A stretch of 64,000 bases of DNA from Hyphomicrobiales bacterium (lineage in GTDB: Bacteria; Pseudomonadota; Alphaproteobacteria; Rhizobiales; Aestuariivirgaceae): assembly GCA_016792865.1 (NCBI GenBank), contig JAEUMJ010000168.1, positions 62,001 to 126,000 of the forward strand, read 5' to 3'. Each line of letters starts with the position of its first letter. Position 1 is the stretch's first letter. Of this stretch, positions 9,489-18,811 are shown in pieces. Both the position numbers and the translations under genes were made by a program. Below the pieces are notes generated by a model. That model saw only the letters and a program-made list of their open reading frames with translations, was not told the origin of the DNA and made no database searches.

Positions 9489-10349
9489 ATGACACAGGCT
9501 CAAAAGCGACGGCTGGGCCGGGGACTTGCAGCTCTGATCGGCGACGACGTGGCCGAGGAAACGGTGGTCGCCGACGTGCGCAGCCTGAAGCATGTGCCGA
9601 TCGAGATGATCAAGGCCAACCCGCTGAACCCGCGCAAGCACTTCGCCGAGGACGATCTGGAGACGCTTGCGAAATCGCTGCGCGAGAAGGGCCTGCTGCA
9701 ACCGATCGTCGTGCGCCCCGCCACGGGCGGCATGTATGAGATCGTCGCCGGTGAACGGCGCTGGCGGGCGGCACAGCGCGCCTCCATCCATGACGTGCCG
9801 GTGCTCATCCGCGAACTCGACGACCGCGAGACGCTGGAAATCGCCCTCATCGAAAACGTGCAGCGCGCCGACCTCAATCCCCTCGAAGAGGCCCGCGCCT
9901 ACAAGCAGCTCATCGACCAGTATGGCTACACGCAACAGCAACTGGCCGATTCCATCGGCAAGAGCCGCAGCCATATCGCCAACACGCTGCGCTTGCAGAC
10001 CTTGCCTGATTCGGTGCTCACCCTCATCGAAAGCGGCACGCTCTCGGCCGGCCACGCCCGCACCCTTGTCGCCACTGACAGCCCGCAGGAACTGGCCGAA
10101 AAGATCATCAAGCTGGGCATGACCGTGCGCCAGGCGGAAGACCTCACCCGCACCACCACCGCCAAGGCCAAGAAGACCGGCACCGAGAAGGATGCCGATA
10201 CCCGCGCCATGGAAAAGCAGATCAGCGAGGCGCTGGGCCTGTCCGTTTCACTCACCCACAAGGGAGAGGGCGGCCAGCTCGTCATCAGCTACCGGAACTT
10301 CGACCAGCTCGACGATGTCTTCCGGCGGCTCACGCAATCGGGAAATTGA
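9489..10349 (+). CDS. parB: Chromosome partitioning protein ParB
   Basis: CTP-dependent clamp that loads at parS. 286 residues: N-terminal ParA-interacting tail (KRRLGRGLAALIGDD), CTP-binding GERRWRAA at 88-95, ENVQRADLNPLEEA, a helix-turn-helix (TQQQLADSIGKSRSHIANTLRL) and a C-terminal dimerisation domain. The short 109-base gap after parA and two parS sites nearby support its role. Confidence 0.97.
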   Translation: MTQAQKRRLGRGLAALIGDDVAEETVVADVRSLKHVPIEMIKANPLNPRKHFAEDDLETLAKSLREKGLLQPIVVRPATGGMYEIVAGERRWRAAQRASIHDVPVLIRELDDRETLEIALIENVQRADLNPLEEARAYKQLIDQYGYTQQQLADSIGKSRSHIANTLRLQTLPDSVLTLIESGTLSAGHARTLVATDSPQELAEKIIKLGMTVRQAEDLTRTTTAKAKKTGTEKDADTRAMEKQISEALGLSVSLTHKGEGGQLVISYRNFDQLDDVFRRLTQSGN

Positions 10350-10363
10350 TCCGTATACGGATC
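10348..10363. repeat. 16-bp perfect palindrome at the parB stop
   Basis: GATCCGTATACGGATC is a perfect palindrome overlapping the parB stop codon, in the 40-base gap between convergent parB and holA. There is no T-run, so it is not a typical intrinsic terminator. Its role is unknown. Confidence 0.7.
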
Positions 10364-10389
10364 ATCAATCGCCGGGAGGGCGCATGGCC

Positions 10390-11406
10390 TCAGCCGCGCA
10401 AGCCGCGGCGGGCCTCGGCGGCAATCGAGAAGAACAGGCGGCTGATGATGCCGTGGGCCAGATCGGGGGTGCGCCGGGAGTCCTCCACGGCCTTCTCGAC
10501 GGCGGATTGCACCCGCAATACCGCCTCACCGTCAAAGGCGCGCAACTGCTGGCTGAAAGCCTGCTTGCGGCCAAAGAAGACCGGAGGCCGCGCCGCCCGC
10601 AGCGCCGCCTCGATCCCGCCCAGCCGGTCGGCATCCACCCGCAGTGTCGACAGGCGGGAGACATGCGCCGCAAGGATCGGCAGCACCGAACGCCAATCGC
10701 TGTCATCAAGGGAATGGAGCATCCGGTCGGCGGCGAGTGAATCACCGGAAAGGGCCGCATCAATTGCACCATCGAGACCATAGCTGGCCTGATCGCCGCA
10801 GCAGGCCATCACATCGGCTTCCGAAATCTCGCTCTGGCCCCTGGCATACAGCGAAAGCTTGTCGGCCTCATTGAGGGCCAGGGCGCGGTCCGTGCCGCAC
10901 AGCGCCATGAAACGCTCTGCCGCCTCATCGCCCATGCGCAGGCCGGAAGCCGCAAGGCGCTTGCCGACGAGATCGAGAATGTCTGCCGGGCGATCCTCGT
11001 AGACGGGAACACAGAGGAAATCCGAAGCCCCTTCGCAGAGGCTGCGAAGCGCCGAAGACTTGCCCAGGCCAGCCGCCTGCAAGACCAGGAAATTCGACGT
11101 GCCCGGACCCTGCACGACCGGCTCAACGAGTATTGCCAGCACATCGGTGACATCGCTCACCAGGACAAGCTGACGGCCACCCAGGAACGACTGCGAGCGC
11201 AAGGCATCATCGAGCAGCACCGGATCGCTGCGGAGAGTTGCAGCGGAAAGCCGGGTCACGTCCTCGGCGGCGGCAATGGCCTTCACCACCTGATCGACGA
11301 CGCCCGCCACGCGCACCTCATCGCCGCCATGGACCAGCACACCGCGCAAGCCGGAACCGCCCCGCTTCAAGGCGGATGCAAGCTCAGCCTCGCGGATGGC
11401 CGTCAT
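10390..11406 (-). CDS. holA: DNA polymerase III delta subunit
   Basis: Clamp-loader subunit that opens the beta sliding clamp. 338 residues, normal length. The order leuS-lptE-holA on the minus strand and segments such as GVLVHGGDEV near the N-terminus, the VYEDRPADILDL middle and NEADKLSLYA fit alphaproteobacterial HolA. It follows lptE by 9 bases. Sequence conservation in this family is low, so part of the assignment rests on gene order. Confidence 0.9.
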   Translation of the reverse strand: MTAIREAELASALKRGGSGLRGVLVHGGDEVRVAGVVDQVVKAIAAAEDVTRLSAATLRSDPVLLDDALRSQSFLGGRQLVLVSDVTDVLAILVEPVVQGPGTSNFLVLQAAGLGKSSALRSLCEGASDFLCVPVYEDRPADILDLVGKRLAASGLRMGDEAAERFMALCGTDRALALNEADKLSLYARGQSEISEADVMACCGDQASYGLDGAIDAALSGDSLAADRMLHSLDDSDWRSVLPILAAHVSRLSTLRVDADRLGGIEAALRAARPPVFFGRKQAFSQQLRAFDGEAVLRVQSAVEKAVEDSRRTPDLAHGIISRLFFSIAAEARRGLRG

Positions 11407-11415
11407 GACAGGGGC

Positions 11416-11919
11416 TCAGCTGTTGTGCGACGCGAAAAAGGCCGAAAGGCGGGTGCGGAGGTCCTGCGAAACCTCGCGGGCTGCCCTTTCGCGGGCATTC
11501 TCGGCCGCCTGAAGGTCAGCCACCGGTTCCTTGATCTCGTCATAGTCGACGGTGCTGAAGCTGCGGCCACCGGCCACCTGCTTGCCGGAACTGGTGTCGA
11601 GCAACTGATAACCCACATTCATGGTGTAGCGCTGGCGCGTCACCGTGGTGTTGTTGATCGAGGCCACGCCGAAATGACCTTCATTGATGATCATCTTCAA
11701 GACATAACGGCTGCCGCCACCACCCATGGTGGAAACCAGGTCATTGCGCACAAGCTGGCCCGCACGGGTCCGCTGCTCCTCAATGGAGATGTCGGCCAGC
11801 TTCTGGACCACGCCCGGAGTGCTGCTGCCGCTGCTGGTGCCGTAGAGCGGGCGGTAGCCGCAGCCCGCAAGCATGAGGCCCAGAACGGCGGCCAAGGCCA
11901 TGGCAACTAGTTGGCGCAT
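11416..11919 (-). CDS. lptE: LPS-assembly lipoprotein LptE
   Basis: 167 residues with a lipoprotein signal ending at [13 protein letters not shown], so Cys20 is the acylation site and the protein is anchored in the outer membrane. LptE plugs the LptD barrel that exports lipopolysaccharide. GCGYRPLYG is the typical start of mature LptE. It overlaps the leuS end by 13 bases and precedes holA by 9. Confidence 0.92.
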   Translation of the reverse strand: MRQLVAMALAAVLGLMLAGCGYRPLYGTSSGSSTPGVVQKLADISIEEQRTRAGQLVRNDLVSTMGGGGSRYVLKMIINEGHFGVASINNTTVTRQRYTMNVGYQLLDTSSGKQVAGGRSFSTVDYDEIKEPVADLQAAENARERAAREVSQDLRTRLSAFFASHNS

Positions 11920-14513
11920 ACGATGTTCACGATCCTGTCTGGAACGACAATGAACTTGCTCACGGGCTTTCCGTCAAGGGCCCGCGTCACCGACTCAAGT
12001 GCCAGCACCATAGGCTCCAAAACCTCCCGTGTCGCCCCCTTCGGCACCTTGATCTCGTCCCGGCGCTTGCCGTTGACCTGGATGGCGATGGTGACCTCGT
12101 TCACGGCGGTGAGGGCGGGGTCGGCCTTGGGCCAGGGCGTATCCACCACCGGAACCGTGTGGCCCAGCACCTGCCAGCATTCCTCCGCCAGATGCGGCAT
12201 CATCGGGGCGAAGAGCAGCACGAGGGCTTCCACCGCTTCGCGCAACGCCGCATCCTCGCCGCCATTGCGGCCCTGCTTCTGCAACACGGTGCCAACCGCA
12301 TTGGCAAGCTCGTAGAGCCGCGCAATGGCCCGGTTGAAACGCAGGTTGGAAAGATCGTCCGTCACTGCAGCAATGGTGCGGTGTGCGACCTGGCGCAAGG
12401 CAAGGCCGGAGGCATCATGCTGGCCGGCGCCACCCAGTTCCGCCGTCTCGTTCACCATGCGCCACAAGCGCTGGGTGAAGCGCCAGGCCCCGGCGGCACC
12501 GGCGTCGGTCCACTCGATGTCGCGTTCGGGCGGGGTATCGGAGAGCATGAACCAGCGGGCGGTATCGGCGCCATAGGACTCGATGATGGTGTCGGGATCG
12601 ACCACGTTCTTCTTCGACTTCGACATCTTCTCGATGCCGCCGAGGATGAGCGGCTCACCGGTCCTGGCATGGACCCAGCCCGCATCTGTCTTGCTGGCGT
12701 CGGAGGGCAACACCCACTCGCCGGTCTCGGTCTTGTAGGTTTCGTGCACCACCATGCCCTGGGTGAAGAGCGAGGCGAACGGCTCGTCCATGTGCAGGTG
12801 ACCGGTCGCCTGCATGGCGCGGGCATAGAAGCGCGAATAGAGCAGGTGCAAGATGGCGTGCTCGATGCCGCCGATGTACTGGTCAACGCCCATCCAGTAT
12901 CTGGCTGCCGCCGCATCGACCGGAACGTCGGCGTGGGGAGAGCAGAAGCGGGCGTAGTACCAGCTTGAATCGATGAAGGTGTCGAAGGTGTCGGTCTCGC
13001 GCGTGGCCTTGCTTCCGCATTTGGGGCAGTTCACATGCTTCCATGTCGGATGGTGGGCGAGGGGATTGCCGGGCTTGTCGAAGGAGACATCCTCCGGCAG
13101 GCGCACCGGAAGGTCTTTCTTCGGCACCGGCACGATGCCGCAGGTTTCGCAATGGACAACCGGAATGGGGCAGCCCCAGTAGCGCTGGCGCGACACGCCC
13201 CAGTCGCGCAGGCGGAAGTTCACCTTGCGGGCCGCCACGGGGCGGTTGCCCAGCGTCGCCTTCTCCAGGCGGGTCGCCACGGCAGCAAAGGCCGCCTCCG
13301 GCGCCAGCCCGTCGAGGAAGCGCGAATTGATCATCACGCCGTCACCGTCGTAGGCGGTGCCCGCGGCAATGCCGGCAGCCGCCGCAGCCGCAGCCGATTC
13401 ATCCGTAGGCTGAACAACCTGGGTGACGGGCAGGCCATACTTGCGGGCGAAGTCAAGATCGCGCTGGTCATGGGCCGGGCATCCGAAGATGGCGCCGGTG
13501 CCATAATCCATCAGGATGAAGTTCGCGACGTAGACCGGCACCTTCCAGGCGGGATCGAGCGGATGTTGCGCGAAGAGGCCGGTGTTGAAGCCCAACTTCT
13601 CGGCGGTCTCGATTGCCGCAACCGAAGTGCCCATGCGGCGGCACTGCTCGCAGAAGCGCGCCAGCTCCGCATTGCCTTCCGACGCCGCCCTGGCGAGCGG
13701 ATGATCCGCTGCAATCGCCATGAAGGAGGCGCCGAACAGCGTGTCGGGACGGGTGGTGTAGATTTCCAGTTCGGTATGGCCGGCCGGCCCTCCCTCCAGC
13801 ACCCAGCGCAGCGACAGGCCCTCCGAGCGGCCGATCCAGTTGCGCTGCATCAACCGCACCTTCTCCGGCCAGTTGCCGAGGCGGTCGAGGCTGTCGAGAA
13901 GGTCCTGCGAGCAGGATGTGATCTTGAGGAACCACTGCGAAAGCTCGCGCTGCTCAACCAGTGCGCCGGAGCGCCAGCCGCGCCCGTCGATCACCTGCTC
14001 GTTGGCAAGGACGGTGTGGTCCACCGGATCCCAGTTCACCTTGGAGGACTTGCGCTCCACCAACCCCTTTTCCATGAAGTCGATGAACATCGCCTGCTCA
14101 TGGCGATAGTATTCCGGATCACAGGTGGCGAACTCGCGCGACCAGTCGAGCGACAGGCCCATGGACTTGAGCTGCTTGCGCATGGTGGCGATGTTTTCAT
14201 AGGTCCAGGCCTTGGGATGCACGCCGCGCTCGATGGCGGCGTTTTCCGCGGGCATGCCGAAAGCATCCCAGCCCATGGGATGAAGCACGTTGTAGCCCGC
14301 CGCCCGGCGGAAGCGGGCAATGACGTCGCCCATGGTGTAGTTGCGCACATGGCCCATGTGGATGCGGCCCGACGGGTAGGGAAACATCTCAAGCACGTAG
14401 TATTTGGGACGGCTCGTGTCTTCCCTGGCCTCGAAGCTTCTGGCCGAGGTCCAGTGGGCCTGCCATTTCGGTTCGACGGTGCGGTGGTTGTAACGTTCAA
14501 TGCTTGCGGACAT
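11907..14513 (-). CDS. leuS: Leucyl-tRNA synthetase
   Basis: 868 residues from the ATG at 14513. HMGH (HIGH class motif) is at 52-55 and KMSKSKKNV is in the catalytic domain, with an editing domain between. Zinc-type CxxC pairs (CETCG, CPKCG) appear mid-protein. The frame is open further upstream to 14588, but the sequence [18 protein letters not shown] matches the usual N-terminus. First gene of leuS-lptE-holA; divergent from the PLP-homeostasis gene at 14612. Confidence 0.98.
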   Translation of the reverse strand: MSASIERYNHRTVEPKWQAHWTSARSFEAREDTSRPKYYVLEMFPYPSGRIHMGHVRNYTMGDVIARFRRAAGYNVLHPMGWDAFGMPAENAAIERGVHPKAWTYENIATMRKQLKSMGLSLDWSREFATCDPEYYRHEQAMFIDFMEKGLVERKSSKVNWDPVDHTVLANEQVIDGRGWRSGALVEQRELSQWFLKITSCSQDLLDSLDRLGNWPEKVRLMQRNWIGRSEGLSLRWVLEGGPAGHTELEIYTTRPDTLFGASFMAIAADHPLARAASEGNAELARFCEQCRRMGTSVAAIETAEKLGFNTGLFAQHPLDPAWKVPVYVANFILMDYGTGAIFGCPAHDQRDLDFARKYGLPVTQVVQPTDESAAAAAAAGIAAGTAYDGDGVMINSRFLDGLAPEAAFAAVATRLEKATLGNRPVAARKVNFRLRDWGVSRQRYWGCPIPVVHCETCGIVPVPKKDLPVRLPEDVSFDKPGNPLAHHPTWKHVNCPKCGSKATRETDTFDTFIDSSWYYARFCSPHADVPVDAAAARYWMGVDQYIGGIEHAILHLLYSRFYARAMQATGHLHMDEPFASLFTQGMVVHETYKTETGEWVLPSDASKTDAGWVHARTGEPLILGGIEKMSKSKKNVVDPDTIIESYGADTARWFMLSDTPPERDIEWTDAGAAGAWRFTQRLWRMVNETAELGGAGQHDASGLALRQVAHRTIAAVTDDLSNLRFNRAIARLYELANAVGTVLQKQGRNGGEDAALREAVEALVLLFAPMMPHLAEECWQVLGHTVPVVDTPWPKADPALTAVNEVTIAIQVNGKRRDEIKVPKGATREVLEPMVLALESVTRALDGKPVSKFIVVPDRIVNIVCAN

Positions 14514-14611
14514 GCGGTGGCTCAGTTGCGGAAATGCCGGAAATCGGTGGTTGCCGAGGCTGCTACCAGTCCTTGCCAAGCCCCGCAAGCGTGGCCATAA
14601 GGCCGGGTCAA

Positions 14612-15301
14612 ATGTCTCACCCCATCCTTACCGCCTACCGTTCCGTGCGTGCCGAGATGTCGGAGGCCTGCACCAGGGCCGGGCGCGCGCCGGATGCCGT
14701 CTCGCTCGTTGCCGTGACCAAGACCCATGAGGCCGATGCCATTCTTCCGGTGCTGGAAGACGGCCACCGCGTCTTCGGCGAGAACAGGGTGCAGGAAGCC
14801 AAGGGCAAGTGGCCCCAACTCAAGGCGCGGTTTCCGGGCGTCGAACTGCACCTGATCGGTCCCCTCCAGACCAACAAGGCGGCAGAGGCCGTGGCCCTTT
14901 TCGATGTCATCCAGACGGTGGACCGCGACAGGCTGGTGGCGGCGCTGGCCCGCGAGATGGAACGCCAGAAGAAGACGCCGCAGCTCTACGTGCAGGTGAA
15001 CACCGGGCTTGAGCCACAGAAGGCCGGGCTGGCGCCCGATCAGGTGGCGGGCTTCATCCGCAATTCCGAGCGGGACTTCGGCATCCGCTATGCCGGGCTG
15101 ATGTGCATTCCCCCCGTCGATCAGGATCCGGCGCCGCATTTCCGCATGCTGGCCAACCTTGCGAAGGCCAACGGACTTGCCGGGCTTTCCATGGGCATGA
15201 GTTCCGATTTCGCCGTGGCGATTGCCGAGGGGGCAACGGCGGTGCGGGTCGGGTCTGCCATCTTCGGTGCCCGCCCTACGGCCATACCCGCAGCACCGTG
15301 A
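14612..15301 (+). CDS. YggS-family PLP homeostasis protein
   Basis: 229 residues, single-domain alanine-racemase-like TIM barrel that binds PLP but has no racemase activity; it buffers pyridoxal phosphate. The PLP lysine is Lys37 in [31 protein letters not shown] and [10 protein letters not shown] are family blocks. The ATG at 14612 gives the normal length. Its 3' end overlaps the convergent L,D-transpeptidase gene by 26 bases. Confidence 0.94.
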   Translation: MSHPILTAYRSVRAEMSEACTRAGRAPDAVSLVAVTKTHEADAILPVLEDGHRVFGENRVQEAKGKWPQLKARFPGVELHLIGPLQTNKAAEAVALFDVIQTVDRDRLVAALAREMERQKKTPQLYVQVNTGLEPQKAGLAPDQVAGFIRNSERDFGIRYAGLMCIPPVDQDPAPHFRMLANLAKANGLAGLSMGMSSDFAVAIAEGATAVRVGSAIFGARPTAIPAAP

Positions 15302-15800
15302 CCCGGCGGCAGAGCCGCAGCACCTTCAGCATGTCGCGCCGCGAAAGCGCCACGCATCCTGCCGTGGCCACGCTCCCTTCGCGGGTGAGGTGAAAGAAGA
15401 TGGCGCTGCCCCCGCCCCTGATGCGGGGCCTCTGGTTGTGGCTGGTCGGCATGACGATGTCGAAGGCGCCGTCGGTGCGCCAGAAGCCGTCGCCGGAGCC
15501 GGGCGGACGCGTGATCTTGCGGTTGTAGCGGCGGTCGGCGGGATCTTCGCACCATGCCTCGCCTACCTTGCTGTTGCGAACCGGCAGGGCGGTCAGGGGC
15601 CGGGGCAACCGGTCCCGGCGGCAATGGACCTCCAGGAGCCGCCAGCAGCCGACGGGCGTTGCGCCATCGCCCTCACGCTTGCGGTGGACGCGGCCGTTCC
15701 GGCCGACGAGACAGGGAAACGTCAGGTGACCGATCGCCAGGCGCCCCTGTGTCCGGCTTCCCGGCCTCGCGCGGACGTGAAGATATGTTATGCTCGCCAT
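15276..15800 (-). CDS. L,D-transpeptidase (YkuD) family protein
   Basis: 174 residues from the ATG at 15800. The YkuD core is visible: IFFHLTREG with His137 and VATAGCVALS with Cys149 as nucleophile. Such enzymes make 3-3 peptidoglycan cross-links or attach proteins to peptidoglycan. The motif is TAGC rather than the classical SHGC, which is common in this short subfamily. No signal peptide is obvious, so how it reaches the periplasm is unclear. Divergent from the regulator at 15868. Confidence 0.82.
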   Translation of the reverse strand: MASITYLHVRARPGSRTQGRLAIGHLTFPCLVGRNGRVHRKREGDGATPVGCWRLLEVHCRRDRLPRPLTALPVRNSKVGEAWCEDPADRRYNRKITRPPGSGDGFWRTDGAFDIVMPTSHNQRPRIRGGGSAIFFHLTREGSVATAGCVALSRRDMLKVLRLCRRVTVLRVWP

Positions 15801-15867
15801 CACAAAGTCTTGTGTTGCCGTATTCTCCCCGCCCCAGCAAGAGCGGCTGAGTTCAAGAGGACGTTGC

Positions 15868-16554
15868 ATGTCTGCGAAGAAGAAGATCCTGATCGTCGAT
15901 GATGATGACGCGCTGCGCGATACGCTGGCCGACCAGTTTTCCCTGCATGACGAATTCGAGGTCATCCAGGCGGAGACGGCGGGCAACGGCATCAAGGCGC
16001 TGAAGGCCGATGCGGTCGATCTCGTGATCCTCGATGTCAACCTGCCCGACATGGACGGCCGAGAGGCCTGCAAGATCATGCGCCGCAACGGCATGAAAAG
16101 CCCGGTCATCATGCTGACGGCGCAAGGGTCTGATTCCGACACCATCCTCGGCCTCGATGCGGGGGCCAACGACTATGTGGTGAAACCGTTCCGCTTCGCC
16201 GTCCTGCTGGCGCGCGTGCGGGCGCAGTTGCGCAGCCACGAGCACAGCGAGGATGCAGTCTACCGGGTCGGGCCCTACACCTTCAAACCGGCCTCCAAGC
16301 TCCTCCTCACCGAGGCGGGCAAGAAGATCAGGCTCACCGAAAAGGAAACCGCGATCATCAAGTTCCTCTATCGTGCGGGCGAAACCAGCGTCAGCCGGGA
16401 AACGCTGTTGCAGGATGTCTGGGGCTACAACGCCGGGGTTTCCACCCACACGCTGGAGACGCACATCTATCGCCTGCGCCAGAAAATCGAGCGCGACCCC
16501 TCGCACGCCGAGATCCTCGTGACGGAGGGCGGCGGCTACCGGCTCCTGCCCTGA
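15868..16554 (+). CDS. OmpR-family response regulator (orphan)
   Basis: 228 residues. Receiver domain at 1-120 with acidic pocket D11-D13, phospho-acceptor Asp56 in LVILDVNLPD, and Lys in VVKPFRF; then a winged-helix DNA-binding domain ending EILVTEGGGYRLLP. The ATG at 15868 fits the receiver start. No histidine kinase gene is adjacent, so its partner and targets are unknown. It is not CtrA, whose N-terminus differs. Confidence 0.9.
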   Translation: MSAKKKILIVDDDDALRDTLADQFSLHDEFEVIQAETAGNGIKALKADAVDLVILDVNLPDMDGREACKIMRRNGMKSPVIMLTAQGSDSDTILGLDAGANDYVVKPFRFAVLLARVRAQLRSHEHSEDAVYRVGPYTFKPASKLLLTEAGKKIRLTEKETAIIKFLYRAGETSVSRETLLQDVWGYNAGVSTHTLETHIYRLRQKIERDPSHAEILVTEGGGYRLLP

Positions 16555-16718
16555 GCTTTTGCCCCGGCCTGTTATGATCGGCCTGTTGTAATCGTCCTGG
16601 TGTCCTCGGCTGGCGCATCCCCGGCGCCCGCCCTGCGCCTTGCCAAATCGTGCCCATGCGGGCAAAGGGGAGGCATGTTGGGCGGGCTGCCGGGACGGGC
16701 AAGAAGGGCGAATCGGCC

Positions 16719-17183
16719 ATGAGTGTCAGGGCTGATGCTGAGAGTCTGCGCCAGATTCCCCTGTTCCGGGACTGCGATACCGTTCCCTTGCAGGTCATGG
16801 CCTTTGCAGCGGAGCGTCAGGCCTTCCTGCCCGGCGAAACCATCATTGCCCAGGGCAAGAAGGCGACTGCGGCCTACTTCATCATGTCGGGTGCCGCCCG
16901 CGTCCTGCAGAACGATGTGGAGCTGGGCCGGGCGCAACCCGGTTCGTTCCTCGGCGAACTGGCCATGATCAGCGGCGCCCTCTACTCCGTGACCGCCATT
17001 GCCCAGGACGCGGTGACAGCAGCGCGTATCGACACGGCCCTGTTCCTGCGTGTTGCCGACGAATACCCGGATTTCGGGCGCTCGGTGCTGAACTCCATCG
17101 CCAGGCGGCTTGACGGCTCGGTCAAGGAACTGGCCCAGATCCGCACCCTTCTGGTGCGGGCGGGAAACCTCTCCGACCTGTGA
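16719..17183 (+). CDS. Cyclic-nucleotide-binding domain protein
   Basis: 154 residues, essentially one CRP-like cNMP-binding domain: PLFRDCDTVPLQVMAF, FLPGETIIAQGKKATAAYFI, GSFLGELAMISGALYSVTAIA. There is no helix-turn-helix domain, so it is not a CRP transcription factor. The phosphate-binding cassette lacks the canonical Arg (GELAMISGALYS), so nucleotide binding is doubtful. It follows the response regulator after 164 bases. Confidence 0.82.
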   Translation: MSVRADAESLRQIPLFRDCDTVPLQVMAFAAERQAFLPGETIIAQGKKATAAYFIMSGAARVLQNDVELGRAQPGSFLGELAMISGALYSVTAIAQDAVTAARIDTALFLRVADEYPDFGRSVLNSIARRLDGSVKELAQIRTLLVRAGNLSDL

Positions 17184-17186
17184 GCC

Positions 17187-17993
17187 TCAGAGGCTGAAGC
17201 GCGCCATGACCGGCACGTGGTCCGAGGGCTGTTGCCATCCCCGTGCTTCCTTCAGCACATGGATTCCGGTGCTGCGCCGGGCGAGGCCTTCCGTGGTCCA
17301 GATGTGGTCAAGCCTGCGTCCCCGGTCGGCGGCAAGCCAGTCCTTGGCGCGGTAGCTCCACCAGGTATAGAGCTTCTCGGTTTCCGGAACGTGCCTGCGC
17401 ATGACGTCATGCCAGCCGCCCGCCCTCTGGATCTCCAGCAGCGCCTCGCATTCGACCGGCGTGTGGCTCACTACCTTGAGCAGGTCCTTGTGTGACCAGA
17501 CATCCTCCGTCAACGGAGCAATGTTGAGATCGCCCACCAGGATGGCCTCATGCCCGTCGGGCCTGGCCTGGCTCGTGGTCCAGCCCTTCAATTCGTCGAG
17601 GAAGGAAAGCTTGTGGGCGAACTTCTCGTTGATCGCGGCATCCGGCTCGTCGCCCCCGGCAGGGATGTAGAAGTTGTGCAAAACCGTGGGCGTGGGGGTG
17701 TTGAGCCTGACACTGACGTGGCGGCAATCGCCCTTGGCGCAGAAATCGTGGGAGGCCTGCCCGGTGAAGGGAATGCGCGAGACAATGGCCACGCCATGAT
17801 AGCCCTTCTGCCCGAACTCCGCGATGTGCTCGTAGCCCAGGGCCTTGAGTCGCCCTCCGGGGAACTGGCCTTGCGGGCACTTGGTTTCCTGCAGGCAGAG
17901 CACGTCGGGAGCGTGTTCTTTCAGGAAGCGATGAACGAGATCGATCCTCAGGCGGACCGAATTGATATTCCAGGTTGCAACAGAAAAGCCCAT
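17187..17993 (-). CDS. xthA: Exodeoxyribonuclease III
   Basis: AP endonuclease/3'-exonuclease for base-excision repair. 268 residues from the ATG at 17993; another ATG lies three codons upstream at 18002. Landmarks: FSVATWNINSVRLR, catalytic Glu36 in CLQETKCP, LVGDLNIAP, RLDHIWTT and the terminal SDHVPVMARF. Convergent with the cNMP protein with 3 bases between stops. Confidence 0.95.
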   Translation of the reverse strand: MGFSVATWNINSVRLRIDLVHRFLKEHAPDVLCLQETKCPQGQFPGGRLKALGYEHIAEFGQKGYHGVAIVSRIPFTGQASHDFCAKGDCRHVSVRLNTPTPTVLHNFYIPAGGDEPDAAINEKFAHKLSFLDELKGWTTSQARPDGHEAILVGDLNIAPLTEDVWSHKDLLKVVSHTPVECEALLEIQRAGGWHDVMRRHVPETEKLYTWWSYRAKDWLAADRGRRLDHIWTTEGLARRSTGIHVLKEARGWQQPSDHVPVMARFSL

Positions 17994-18049
17994 GGCACCC
18001 ACATGCCACGGGCCTTGCTGAAATTCAAACGGGGAAGGGCGGAAAGCTG

Positions 18050-18691
18050 TTAGTTCCGCACTTCCTTGCGCTTGATGGTTTCATTGAAGAGCTTCTGGTT
18101 CAGCTCGATGTCCTTTTCCAGATTGGCAAACTGCACGGTGGTGCGGCGGCCCTTGCCATCGACGATGATCCACTGCTGCAGCTCATTCTGGGCATTGTCG
18201 TAGGTGAGGACGATGTAGCCGCCCATCTGGTCCTTCTTGTCGGCGAGCGCGATCGAGGTCAGGCCATCCACATCCTCGACCGAAAGCACCACGGTCTCGG
18301 CCAGAAGGTCGATCTTCGGCGCCACGATCAGGCGAAGCGGCGTGGCGCGCAGCGGCACCTGGTCGCCGCGTTCCTTCACCTTGTTCTTGATGGTCAGCCA
18401 CTTGCCGTCCGAGACGATCAGAAGCGGACTGGGCGGGGCATAGTCGAAGCGGATCTTGCCGGGCTTGCTCAGCATGACGACACCCTTCACCGACTGGCCC
18501 TTGTCGCTGGTCTGCACGAAGTCCCCGCGCAGTGTCTGGAAGCTGTTGATGTAGTCGTTGACGCGGGCGATGGCCGCTCTCTGCTCGTCGTTGAGCGTGA
18601 TCGGCTCGTTCTTCTGGGCCGCATGGGCGCCGCCTGCAACGGATGCGGCAAGCATGATGGAGGCGAGGAGGTATCTCAGGAATTTCAGCAT
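18050..18691 (-). CDS. lolA: Outer-membrane lipoprotein carrier LolA-like
   Basis: 213 residues with a cleavable signal peptide (about residues 1-25, ending GGAHA). The mature protein has the LolA fold signature: INSFQTLRGDFVQT, MLSKPGKIRFDYAPPSPLLIVSDGKWL. It carries lipoproteins across the periplasm. Linked to ftsK (120 bases upstream, same strand) as in many rhizobia. Confidence 0.9.
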   Translation of the reverse strand: MLKFLRYLLASIMLAASVAGGAHAAQKNEPITLNDEQRAAIARVNDYINSFQTLRGDFVQTSDKGQSVKGVVMLSKPGKIRFDYAPPSPLLIVSDGKWLTIKNKVKERGDQVPLRATPLRLIVAPKIDLLAETVVLSVEDVDGLTSIALADKKDQMGGYIVLTYDNAQNELQQWIIVDGKGRRTTVQFANLEKDIELNQKLFNETIKRKEVRN

Positions 18692-18811
18692 TGGGGGAAT
18701 CCGGTTCTGGAATGTTGATCGCTTACGCAGACAAACAGGCTCTTTTGTGGCCTTCGCAGGGTCATACGCCGAACCCCGGCCGTTGGGATCAAGGCCCCGG
18801 AAACACCCGCC

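Noticed and set aside
13035..14600. 521-codon plus-strand frame opposite leuS
   Set aside because: Antisense shadow of leuS codon bias; low-complexity protein without family match.
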